From assembly GCA_900769475.1 (NCBI GenBank), contig CAAGGQ010000188.1, positions 1-16,295 of the forward strand: 16,295 nt of DNA, read 5' to 3'. The notes under the pieces were generated by a model, which saw only the letters and a program-made list of their open reading frames with translations, was not told where the DNA came from and searched no databases. The stretch's first letter is position 1; each line of letters begins with the position of its first letter. The DNA comes from Clostridia bacterium. GTDB lineage: Bacteria; Bacillota; Clostridia; Oscillospirales; CAG-272. The position numbers and the translations under genes were made by a program. Positions 1 through 5,890 of the stretch are shown here, piece by piece.

Positions 1-15
1 ACTGCCGATTTGTGT

Positions 16-21
16 TATAAT
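16..21 (+). promoter_or_regulatory. Isolated -10-like TATAAT at the window edge
   Basis: TATAAT lies at 16-21. Its -35 box would fall upstream of the window, so the promoter cannot be confirmed. If real, transcription would start near 28 and carry the hairpin-rich repeats as a roughly 270-nt leader of the 2H phosphoesterase gene at 298. A weaker alternative is TTGTAA (232-237) with an 18-bp spacer to GATAAA (256-261). Confidence 0.25.
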
Positions 22-30
22 GGGGATAAT

Positions 31-110
31 GAGAAGCCTCCCTCCGAGATGCCATCCGCAAGCGGATGCGGTGGCACGGCGTAGCCGTGACGGAAGGAGC
101 CTGCGTGACT
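31..110. repeat. Hairpin-rich intergenic repeat, left unit
   Basis: Two perfect hairpins sit side by side. The first has arms CATCCGC (53-59) and GCGGATG (62-68). The second has arms CACGGC (75-80) and GCCGTG (84-89) around a GTA loop. Outer flanks GCCTCCCTCCG (about 36-46) and CGGAAGGAGCC (91-101) are imperfect inverted repeats, which would close the whole unit into one cruciform or RNA fold. Its make-up resembles small non-coding repeats I recall from gut Clostridia genomes. Copy number cannot be judged from one window, so the dispersed nature is inferred. No ORF lies inside. Confidence 0.5.
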
Positions 111-138
111 TTAGATTTGTACTAACTTCATTGTAACG

Positions 139-192
139 CACTCTCCCTCAGTCAGCTTCGCTGACAGCTCCCTCCCGGAGGGAGCCTCAGGA
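139..192. repeat. Hairpin-rich intergenic repeat, right unit
   Basis: Two perfect hairpins are adjacent: GTCAGC (151-156) / GCTGAC (160-165) with loop TTC, and CTCCCTC (168-174) / GAGGGAG (178-184) with loop CCG. The unit lies about 30 bp after the left unit and shares its CTCCCT-rich style, so the two may be halves of one composite element. A further short hairpin, GGCTT (215-219) / AAGCC (226-230), follows. The GAGGGAG arm has no T-tract after it, so this is unlikely to be an intrinsic terminator for an upstream gene. Confidence 0.5.
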
Positions 193-297
193 TGCGCGCA
201 ACCTTAGGGGTATGGGCTTTGCCCGAAGCCTTTGTAATACAAAGGCGAAACTGGCGATAAACAGAACGATAAATAAAAATTTGATGGAGGATAATGT

Positions 298-840
298 ATG
301 CAATATGCGATAGAATTATACTATGATAAAAAGACAGAAGAGCAACTTTATAGTTTGGCTAAATGCGTTGCGGATGCAGGGCTCAGTACTAAGTTTTTGG
401 AATGGAAAACCAGACCACACCTCACATTAGCGTGCTTTAATGATGTTGACGAAGAAAAATGCATAGAACAGTTGAAAAAGTTTGCACAAACTCATGGAAA
501 AATGCCTGCATATATTGCCTCTGTTGGCATGTTTAATGATACAAAAACAATTTTTGCTTCGCCAATGATGAATGACAGTATGTATCAATTTCAGAGAGAA
601 TTGCATGAATGCTTGAAGGATTTTGATACAAAGGGGTGGGAATGGTATTGTCCAAACAGATGGATGCCGCACTGCACATTAGCACTCACCAAAGAAGATG
701 CGGAAGAAGTGTTTTATAAAGCCAGTGATTTGATACTTCATAAGTTCCAGAAACTGACAGGAGAATTTGCTTCTATAGGCTTGGTAAAAATATCGTTTCC
801 AGTAGACGAAATTTATACAGTTGCGTTAGGAATGTAGATT
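298..840 (+). CDS. 2H phosphoesterase superfamily protein (2'-5' RNA ligase-like)
   Basis: A 179-residue cytosolic protein with the two hallmark H-x-T motifs of the 2H phosphoesterase superfamily: H41-L-T43 (context RPHLTLACF) and H125-C-T127 (context MPHCTLAL). In this family the two histidines face each other in a cleft and act on 2',3'-cyclic phosphates or 2'-5' linkages of RNA or nucleotides. The length is normal for a single-domain member. The ATG at 298 is preceded by GGAGG (286-290) at 7 nt. The TAG stop ends at 837 plus or minus the codon, just before a terminator at 889. The gene stands alone between repeats and a convergent operon, and is AT-rich (19/60 GC at 541-600) unlike the GC-richer genes after it, so acquisition by transfer is possible. 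The substrate cannot be inferred. Confidence 0.85.
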
Positions 841-888
841 TTTGTATATTAGTTCGCCGAATTCCAATTTATCGAACCGAATAAAACA

Positions 889-915
889 AACGCCGACAGA
901 TTTTCTGTCGGCGTT
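889..915. terminator. Bidirectional intrinsic terminator between convergent genes
   Basis: A perfect 12-bp stem, AACGCCGACAGA (889-900) and TCTGTCGGCGTT (904-915), closes a TTT loop. Both sides carry T-rich tails: ATTATTTGTTT follows on the plus strand, and TGTTTTATT follows on the minus strand. It can therefore end both the 2H phosphoesterase transcript and the minus-strand ThuA/Gfo transcript. Confidence 0.85.
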
Positions 916-950
916 AATTATTTGTTTACCGTGTAGCCAATATGTCTTAA

Positions 951-1031
951 ACCGTCGAGAACGCCGGTCCCTACAAGGAGAATTTAAACTTCCTTATGAG
1001 AACCTGCCATTCGACTCGGTCTTCTTCTCTC
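951..1031. repeat. Repeat-like intergenic stretch downstream of the oxidoreductase gene
   Basis: This stretch between the bidirectional terminator and the end of the oxidoreductase gene has no credible ORF. It contains AAGGA (975-979) / TCCTT (991-995) as a short inverted repeat and GAGAA near 999 facing TTCTC near 1025. The part around 951-975, with GAACGCCGGTCCCTACA, resembles sequence I recall as dispersed in gut Clostridia genomes. That resemblance is from memory only. Transcribed from the minus strand it would be the 3' UTR of the ThuA/Gfo operon. Confidence 0.3.
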
Positions 1032-2135
1032 TTACAGCACGCCGTGGGGAAGGCTGGGATCCATGGGAGCCTCGCGCTCAAAGTGGGTGGTCATTCGATA
1101 GGGAACGCCGGTCTCGGCGCTCTTCATAATGCCCGTCATGGCCTCCAGCACATGGTAGGTCTGGAGATAGGAGGTGCGGGGCGGTCTTCCTTGCTCAATG
1201 GCTGCGGCAAGGTCGGCAAGTCCCAGACAACGGGAATTCTCGCTGTAATCGAATTCCAGCGGGAGGATCTCCTCCTCTCCTGTTTCTCCGTTCTGGAAGA
1301 TCATGCCCTTTTGATCGCCAAAGTGATTGGGGTCGGGAACACAGAGAGTTCCTCGGGTTCCAAATAGCTGAATGGGATGACACTTGTTTTTGTACACATC
1401 AAAGCTGGTCAGGAAGGAGATCACGGCGCCCGACGCAAAGGTGAGCAGGCACTCGTAATGGGTGGGAACGGTAACGTGAATGATCTCCCCCCGATGGGGC
1501 TCCGCAGTAATCGTGCGCTCTTTGAAGGTGGTGCGGGAAATTCCGTAGACCTCTCGGATCTCTCCCAAAAGATTGGTCAGGGCGGTGATGTAATAGGGAC
1601 CCATGTCCAGAAGGGGACCGCCGCCCCGCTGATAGTAGAAATCGGGATCGGGGTGCCAGGTTTCCACGCCTCGGTGGGTCATTCTGCACCGTCCGCCAAT
1701 CACCTCGCCCAGGCGTCCCTCATCCACAAATTTGCGGCAGGACTGGATCCCCGCTCCCAAAAAGGTGTCGGGGGCTCCGCCGATCCAAAGGCCTTTTTCC
1801 TGCGCAAGGGCTACCAGCGCCGTGCCCTCCTCAAAGTCGGCTCCCAGGGGCTTCTCCGAGTAGACGTGCTTTCCAGCCAGGAGCGCTGCTCGGGATACCT
1901 CAAAGTGCTGATAGGGCCTTGTGAGGTTGAGGACGAGATCGATCTCAGGATCGGCAAACAGCTCCTCCATGGTATCGTAGAGCTTGGGAATATCGTATTC
2001 CTTTTGGGCTTTCTCGGCGCGTTCCCGAATGAGATCGCATACCGCGATGAGTCGGACATTTTGAAAGGTTTCCTTAAAATTCTTCAGGTAGATCTTGCTG
2101 ATGCAGCCAACGCCTACCATTCCTACGTTGATCAT
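1032..2135 (-). CDS. Gfo/Idh/MocA family NAD(P)-dependent oxidoreductase
   Basis: A 367-residue soluble dehydrogenase. The N-terminus has the Rossmann dinucleotide motif G8-V-G10-C-I-S13 after a first beta strand, and the family E94-K95-P96 motif, whose lysine is catalytic. The C-terminal substrate domain carries GGGPLLDMGPYY, a variant in which tyrosines stand where many members have the GxH histidine; this variant occurs in a subfamily of Bacillota proteins. Such enzymes oxidise or reduce hydroxyls of sugars, inositols or their derivatives. The ATG at 2135 is preceded by GGGAGG. It is the second gene of a pair: the ThuA-like gene ends 18 nt upstream. ThuA beside a Gfo-type dehydrogenase parallels ThuA/ThuB of Sinorhizobium, which act on 3-keto-disaccharides. 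The actual substrate is unknown, and no transporter or kinase gene accompanies it here. Confidence 0.9.
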   Translation of the reverse strand: MINVGMVGVGCISKIYLKNFKETFQNVRLIAVCDLIRERAEKAQKEYDIPKLYDTMEELFADPEIDLVLNLTRPYQHFEVSRAALLAGKHVYSEKPLGADFEEGTALVALAQEKGLWIGGAPDTFLGAGIQSCRKFVDEGRLGEVIGGRCRMTHRGVETWHPDPDFYYQRGGGPLLDMGPYYITALTNLLGEIREVYGISRTTFKERTITAEPHRGEIIHVTVPTHYECLLTFASGAVISFLTSFDVYKNKCHPIQLFGTRGTLCVPDPNHFGDQKGMIFQNGETGEEEILPLEFDYSENSRCLGLADLAAAIEQGRPPRTSYLQTYHVLEAMTGIMKSAETGVPYRMTTHFEREAPMDPSLPHGVL

Positions 2136-2153
2136 GAGATGTTCCTCCCTATG

Positions 2154-2876
2154 TTAATCGTTTTTGGCAACGGCATCGTATTTGGTGATGTCCACGCCAG
2201 GTGCCTCGGCCAGGGCCTTTCCCTCAGCCGCCCAGAGCATGCCGCGTTCCATGAGAACGTTTGCCGTGGGAGCGTTCTCAAAGACATTGTCATGATGCCC
2301 CAGGGAACAATAAAAGACCCGTCCGTAGCCCCAGTATTTGGTCCATGCCACGGGCATATCCACAGGCTTGTTGGCCGCGTGATAGGAATGGACGAGAGGA
2401 AAGCGGGTGGTGGCAAGCACCTCCACCGAGGGATCGATGTGAAGGTAATAATGCTCCGTGGAAACCTCAAAATCCTCCAGACCGGCCACAATGGGATTGG
2501 CACCGGGATGCACATGGACGGTGTAGGAAACGCCGTCCCCTCCCGGGTGGCTGACCCATTGTCCCCCCGTCATAAACTGCCAGCGGGTGGAGTTTCGAAA
2601 GGCGTCACACATGCCACCGTGGCATCCTGCCAGCCCCACGCCTCGGCTGACTGCAAAACAGACATTCTTTTCACTTTCCTTTGGGATGGTTCCCATGGTA
2701 TAGCAGGGAACGATGAGATCGTAGGTCAGGAGCTTATCTCGATCGGCAAGGCAATCCAGTCCCTCCACGCGGTCCACCAAAAAGCCCTTGGATTCCAGCA
2801 TATTTTGGAATCTCAAGGAGACTTTTTCGGGCTCGTGTCCTTCCCAACCGCCCCAAAAGATCAATGCTTTTTTCAT
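2154..2876 (-). CDS. ThuA-like domain protein (glutamine amidotransferase-like fold)
   Basis: A 240-residue ThuA-family protein, a class I amidotransferase-like fold without a known glutaminase role. The start MKKALIFWGGWEGHEP is typical of the family, as are the G84-C-H-G-G turn followed by DAF at 91-93, and GRVFYCSLGHHDNVF near the end. The family is linked to processing of keto-sugars made by a partner Gfo/Idh/MocA dehydrogenase, which is the next gene. The reading frame stays open 31 codons further upstream, but the ATG at 2876 matches family length and has AAGGAG 9 nt before it, so it is chosen; the extension also runs into the promoter. It is the first gene of a minus-strand pair, with a good promoter at 2914-2942, and is probably controlled by the divergent AraC regulator. 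The exact reaction is unknown. Confidence 0.88.
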   Translation of the reverse strand: MKKALIFWGGWEGHEPEKVSLRFQNMLESKGFLVDRVEGLDCLADRDKLLTYDLIVPCYTMGTIPKESEKNVCFAVSRGVGLAGCHGGMCDAFRNSTRWQFMTGGQWVSHPGGDGVSYTVHVHPGANPIVAGLEDFEVSTEHYYLHIDPSVEVLATTRFPLVHSYHAANKPVDMPVAWTKYWGYGRVFYCSLGHHDNVFENAPTANVLMERGMLWAAEGKALAEAPGVDITKYDAVAKND

Positions 2877-2913
2877 AAGGACATTCTCCTTTTTCGTTAT
2901 TGAAGATATTATT

Positions 2914-2942
2914 ATTTTAACAAAGAACCTCTTGATTTTCAA
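2914..2942 (-). promoter_or_regulatory. Promoter of the ThuA/Gfo operon
   Basis: On the minus strand, TTGAAA (plus-strand 2937-2942) and TAAAAT (plus-strand 2914-2919) are separated by exactly 17 bp, a near-consensus SigA promoter. Its -35 box shares base 2937 with the -35 box of the divergent araC-type promoter. An AraC-family protein bound here could influence both directions. Confidence 0.7.
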
Positions 2943-2960
2943 TGATGGATGTTGTATAAT
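2932..2960 (+). promoter_or_regulatory. Promoter of the AraC-family regulator gene
   Basis: TTGATT (2932-2937) and TATAAT (2955-2960) are spaced by 17 bp, giving a strong SigA-type promoter with a start near 2967. That leaves a leader of about 26 nt before the ATG at 2993. The -35 box overlaps that of the minus-strand promoter, and the shared core TTGA-TTT-TCAA (2932-2942) is a small inverted repeat. Confidence 0.75.
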
Positions 2961-2992
2961 ATAGGACAAAATTAGTCTTTTTGGAGGAACTC

Positions 2993-3766
2993 ATGATCTT
3001 TGAATCCAAGCATTCCCTGATGGAGCAGGAGTTTAAAATGACGTATCCCAAAGCGCTAAGCTTTCCGTTGCACATTCACCGCGCCTTCGAGTTTTTTCAG
3101 CAGATCTGCGGCACCACCGAGGTGGTGATCGGGGAGAAGCGTTACGTGCTGAAGGAGGGGGATGCTGTCCTCGTGTTCCCCCTGCAGCCACATTCCTATA
3201 CGTCGATCACCGAGGGGCAGATCTGCCTTTGCATTTTTTCTCCCGATCGGGTTCCGGAGTTTTATAAAAAGAACGAGAATCGAACCCCGGTGGAACATCT
3301 CTTTCGTTGTCGCTTGCCTGCGGAGTTATCCTTGGATACGGAGTTTCATCAAACGGCGGTGGCGTATTATATTTGCGGAGAATTTGAAAGGGGAAGGGAA
3401 TATCGAGAGACGGTTGATCGGCAGGAGCACCGCCTTTTGCTGGCCCTGCTGTTGTTTGCCGATCGGAATTTTTGTACCGCGTGCCTGCTGCGGGATGCTG
3501 CGGCAGAGGCGGGCTACGATTATGCCTACGTTTCTAAATTTTTCAAGAGACGGGTGGGCTGCTCGTTCCGGCAGTACGTCAACCGCTTGCGGATCAACGA
3601 GAGCAAGCGCCGGCTTCGCACCGAGGGCAAGGGCATGGAGGAGATCGGCACAGCGTGCGGCTTTTCCTCCATGCGCACCTTCGACCGCGAATTCCGTGCT
3701 CAGGTGGGCATGACTCCTTCGGAGTACAAGAGGTGGAGGCTCTCTGTCGGGGAAGATGGGCAATGA
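2993..3766 (+). CDS. AraC-family transcriptional regulator with N-terminal cupin
   Basis: A 257-residue regulator. The N-terminal half is a cupin-like sensor (HIHRAFEFFQQICG..., then GDAVLVFPLQPHSY). The C-terminal AraC domain has a first helix-turn-helix around Y179-S-K-F-F-K and a second around residues 215-236 (EEIGTACGFSSMRTFDREF), ending in the typical MTPSEYKRWR. A TTG at 2981 would give four more residues, but GGAGG at 2983-2987 lies 5 nt before the ATG at 2993, so the ATG is the start. The gene is divergent from the ThuA/Gfo pair with overlapping promoters, which suggests it activates that pair in response to a small sugar-like ligand and may control its own expression. The ligand is not known. 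A terminator-like hairpin follows at 3791-3830. Confidence 0.92.
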   Translation: MIFESKHSLMEQEFKMTYPKALSFPLHIHRAFEFFQQICGTTEVVIGEKRYVLKEGDAVLVFPLQPHSYTSITEGQICLCIFSPDRVPEFYKKNENRTPVEHLFRCRLPAELSLDTEFHQTAVAYYICGEFERGREYRETVDRQEHRLLLALLLFADRNFCTACLLRDAAAEAGYDYAYVSKFFKRRVGCSFRQYVNRLRINESKRRLRTEGKGMEEIGTACGFSSMRTFDREFRAQVGMTPSEYKRWRLSVGEDGQ

Positions 3767-3790
3767 TGCGCTCCGGGAGATTTTCCGTTC

Positions 3791-3850
3791 CAAACGGGTA
3801 GAAATCTTTTGTTTTCGGTATGACCCGTTGTATTTTTCTCTTGTTTTTCT
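3791..3850 (+). terminator. Possible terminator of the AraC-family gene
   Basis: AACGGGT (3793-3799) pairs with ACCCGTT (3823-3829), extended by C3791-G3830 around a bulged A. The loop is long at 23 nt. A T-rich run (TATTTTTCTC then TTGTTTTTCT) follows at once. The position just after the stop codon at 3766 fits a terminator, but the long loop makes it weaker than the others here. Confidence 0.45.
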
Positions 3851-3889
3851 GCCGATACGCCTCGGATTTTTGGTAAAAGAGGCCTTGGT

Positions 3890-3912
3890 TTTTCGCCGTG
3901 TTACGGCGAAAA
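3890..3912. repeat. Perfect short hairpin TTTTCGCCGT / ACGGCGAAAA
   Basis: A perfect 10-bp inverted repeat with a GTT loop (3900-3902). T residues are in the 5' arm and A residues in the 3' arm on the plus strand, the reverse of a normal terminator, and neither strand has a T-tract beyond the stem. Function is unknown; it could be a protein site or a repeat remnant. Confidence 0.6.
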
Positions 3913-4020
3913 TAAGGAAAAAAATTGGTGGTTTTGGAAGAAGATGTGATCATTTTGTAAAAAATCATCTTTTTTTTGAGTGAAAACGACAATTTATGTA
4001 GAGAGAAATGAAAAAAGCCC

Positions 4021-4049
4021 TTGTATTTTTAAAAGGAATATGATATAAT
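4021..4049 (+). promoter_or_regulatory. Promoter of the polysaccharide operon
   Basis: TTGTAT (4021-4026) and TATAAT (4044-4049) are separated by 17 bp, with TGA just before the -10 box. Transcription would begin near 4056, right at the first arm of the leader structure. This is the only good promoter found upstream of the operon. Confidence 0.8.
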
Positions 4050-4056
4050 ATTGTAG

Positions 4057-4260
4057 ATTGTGACCGTAGTGTAGACGGGCAAGAATCACTGTGAATTTTC
4101 GGTAGAGGATTCCTCACCGGTCACAATTGGTTGTGGTAGTGATGTTCTCGCTCGAAAACAGTTTTGAGAAAAATTCAATCAGCAGTTATTTTAGAAAACG
4201 CAGACCTGCGAACCCAGAGGGGTCTTGCGACTTTTATGTTTGAAGAATGGGTGAAAAATT
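4057..4260 (+). promoter_or_regulatory. Structured 5' leader of the polysaccharide operon
   Basis: The leader is about 204 nt. A perfect 10-bp long-range pairing, ATTGTGACCG (4057-4066) with CGGTCACAAT (4118-4127), seals the first 70 nt of the transcript. Inside it GAATC (4083-4087) can pair with GATTC (4108-4112). A second hairpin, CTC(G)AAAAC / GTTTTGAG (about 4151-4168), follows. A third, CGCAGACC (4199-4206) with GGTCTTGCG (4221-4229, one bulged T), is followed by ACTTTTATG and ends about 30 nt before the start codon. The layout suggests an RNA-level switch or antitermination target. I do not recognise it as a known riboswitch class. Confidence 0.5.
4199..4240 (+). terminator. Attenuator-like hairpin before the first polysaccharide gene
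   Basis: CGCAGACC (4199-4206) pairs with GGTCTTGCG (4221-4229) through 8 pairs and one bulged T, followed by the modest T-run ACTTTTATGTTT. An alternative small stem-loop, CGCA-GACC-TGCG (4199-4210), uses the same 5' arm and would exclude the longer stem. The T-run is short, so termination efficiency is doubtful; it could instead be a pause or antiterminator site. Confidence 0.35.
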
Positions 4261-5019
4261 ATGAATGTTTTAACCAAAGAAAATGCGTTGTTAGAGGATG
4301 AGCAGGAGCTTGCAGAGGAGCCATACGTTGTGGGCGAGCCCTTCGACCACACCGTGGAGCATTCCGACGAGTACTATGAGCAATATATCGCAAATTTTGT
4401 TCCCAACACCAAGAAGCGTTGGGGCTACCGCTTTTTGAAGAGAGGCTTGGATATTATCCTTTCTCTTCTCATGCTCATCGTTCTCTCCCCGGTTATGCTG
4501 GCAATTGCCATTGCCATCAAATGTGATTCCAAGGGGCGCGTAATCTTCCGTCAAAAGCGCATGGGACGCAACGGAAAGACCTTTTACTGTTACAAATTCC
4601 GTTCTATGAAAATCGATGCTCCCAAGGAGTGCCCCACCTCCTGCTTGAAAAATCCCGAGCAGTATCAAACCCGTGTGGGGCGGATCCTGCGCAAGCTTTC
4701 CCTGGACGAGCTTCCTCAGCTGTGGTGCGTTCTGATCGGAACCATGTCCATCATCGGCTACCGTCCTCTGGTTCTGACCGAGGAAAAATGCAATGAGATG
4801 CGCCGTAGATTAAGCGTGTTCTCTCTGCGTCCCGGAATCTCGGGATATGCGCAGGTGCTGGGCCGAGATGAGGTCTACTACAAGAACAAGGCCGTGCTGG
4901 ATGCCGAATACGTAAAGAACGCGTCCCTGTGGTTTGACATTAAACTGATGTTCCAAACGGTTTCCATTGTGCTCAAGCGAGACGGCAATCACGACAATGT
5001 GACAAAACGGGGGAAATGA
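4261..5019 (+). CDS. Initiating sugar phosphotransferase (bacterial sugar transferase, PglC/WbaP-type core)
   Basis: A 252-residue monotopic membrane enzyme that transfers a sugar-1-phosphate from a nucleotide sugar to undecaprenyl phosphate, the first step of repeat-unit assembly. After an acidic N-terminal tail (about 1-50) comes the re-entrant membrane helix 62-87 with its S76-P77 break. The family sequence VIFRQKRMGRNGKTFYCYKF (94-113) follows, then the catalytic pair D149-E150 in SLDELPQLW, and a variant SIIGYRPLV where SxVGPRPL is usual. No five-membrane-segment WbaP N-terminus is present. The ribosome binding site is weak (GAATGGGTG before the ATG), in line with possible control in the leader. 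It overlaps the next gene by 4 nt (ATGA). The sugar specificity cannot be read from sequence. Confidence 0.93.
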   Translation: MNVLTKENALLEDEQELAEEPYVVGEPFDHTVEHSDEYYEQYIANFVPNTKKRWGYRFLKRGLDIILSLLMLIVLSPVMLAIAIAIKCDSKGRVIFRQKRMGRNGKTFYCYKFRSMKIDAPKECPTSCLKNPEQYQTRVGRILRKLSLDELPQLWCVLIGTMSIIGYRPLVLTEEKCNEMRRRLSVFSLRPGISGYAQVLGRDEVYYKNKAVLDAEYVKNASLWFDIKLMFQTVSIVLKRDGNHDNVTKRGK

Positions 5020-5888
5020 CATTGAAGTATTCGGTTTTGATGAGCGTTTACAAGAATGAGAAGGTAGCGTTCTTTCAGCAAGCCGTGGATAGTCTGCTGC
5101 AGCAGACCGTGCCCCCTGAGCAGATCATTCTGGTGCGGGACGGCGCGGTGTATGAGGAGCTGCAAGCGGCCATTGACCAATACGTAGATCGCTATCCGGA
5201 GATCTTTACATATCTCCCTCTGGAGCAGAACGGCGGTCTTGGCAACGCTCTCCGCCATGGCTTGAAGGATTGCAGAAACGAGCTGGTTGGCCGTATGGAC
5301 AGCGATGATATTTCGGTTCCCGATCGCTTTGAACGCCAGCTTGCCTTTATGAAGGATCATCCCGACGTGGATATTGTGGGTGGGAATATTTCCGAATTTG
5401 TGAACACCCCCGAGCAGGTGGTGGATTACCGCATCGTTCCCGAGGAGCATGATGATATTGCCGCGTATTTAAAGAACCGCTCGCCTTTCAATCACGTTAC
5501 GGTCATGTTTAAAAAGAGTGCCTTGGAAAAGGTAAACTCTTATGAGAGCTTTTATTTGTTTGAGGATTGGTACCTGTGGGTCAAGTTATATCTCGCCGGG
5601 GCCCAATTTGCGAATATCAACGGAATCTTGGTGAACGTTCGAATTTCCGATATGGCAAACAGACGCGGAGGCATGAAATACTATCGTAGCTGTGTCCGTC
5701 TTTTGAAATACATGAAGGCAAACCGTGTGATCGGGTTTGGTGAATACCTAAAGATCTGCGTGATTCGGTTTTGCGGCTACGTCCTGTTGTCGAGCAAGAT
5801 GAGAGAATGGGCCTACAAGAAATTTTTGCGGAATGGTGAACATTCCGAGCAAGAACAACAGACCGAAAAAATGACGCAAGAGGTGTAA
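5016..5888 (+). CDS. Family 2 glycosyltransferase
   Basis: A 290-residue cytosolic or membrane-associated GT-A enzyme. The N-terminus YSVLMSVYKNE is the nucleotide-binding strand, followed by a QNGGLGNALRHGL segment and the metal-binding D95-S-D97-D98 motif. The acceptor part includes FNHVTVMFKKSALE and FEDWYLWVKL, typical of GT2 proteins in capsule and exopolysaccharide clusters. It adds one sugar to the lipid-linked intermediate. Translation is coupled to the previous gene by an ATGA overlap, and the pyruvyl transferase starts 2 nt after its stop. The C-terminal tail (EHSEQEQQTEKMTQEV) is charged and probably disordered. Donor and linkage are unknown. Confidence 0.92.
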   Translation: MTLKYSVLMSVYKNEKVAFFQQAVDSLLQQTVPPEQIILVRDGAVYEELQAAIDQYVDRYPEIFTYLPLEQNGGLGNALRHGLKDCRNELVGRMDSDDISVPDRFERQLAFMKDHPDVDIVGGNISEFVNTPEQVVDYRIVPEEHDDIAAYLKNRSPFNHVTVMFKKSALEKVNSYESFYLFEDWYLWVKLYLAGAQFANINGILVNVRISDMANRRGGMKYYRSCVRLLKYMKANRVIGFGEYLKICVIRFCGYVLLSSKMREWAYKKFLRNGEHSEQEQQTEKMTQEV

Positions 5889-5890
5889 AC

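Larger units (their letters stand above)
3767..4020. other. Non-coding gap between regulator and polysaccharide operon
   Basis: This AT-rich gap has no gene I can support. A 75-codon open frame across 3756-3983 overlaps the regulator end, has no ribosome binding site and looks random. The gap holds the terminator-like hairpin at 3791-3830 and a perfect hairpin at 3890-3912; the rest shows no recognisable structure. Confidence 0.6.

Noticed and set aside
1..297. A CRISPR array in the repeat-rich start of the window.
   Set aside because: There are no regularly spaced identical repeats; the structures are different hairpins, each present once.
842..1129. A 95-codon plus-strand frame after the 2H phosphoesterase gene.
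   Set aside because: It runs through the bidirectional terminator, a repeat-like stretch and the end of the minus-strand oxidoreductase gene.
1377..2903. A 508-codon open frame on the plus strand, antisense to the ThuA and Gfo genes.
   Set aside because: It spans two well-recognised minus-strand genes and their junction, has no family-like motifs, and is low-stop antisense sequence caused by codon bias.
3756..3983. A 75-codon plus-strand frame overlapping the end of the AraC gene.
   Set aside because: No ribosome binding site, no recognisable motifs, and composition like the surrounding non-coding DNA.
4057..4127. A c-di-GMP or other known riboswitch aptamer in the operon leader.
   Set aside because: The conserved core sequences of the classes I can recall are absent; only generic pairing is seen.
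4131..4144. GTGGTAG-containing sequence resembling the RfaH ops element (GGCGGTAG).
   Set aside because: The match is partial, RfaH/ops is a proteobacterial system, and the position is not in the usual hairpin context.
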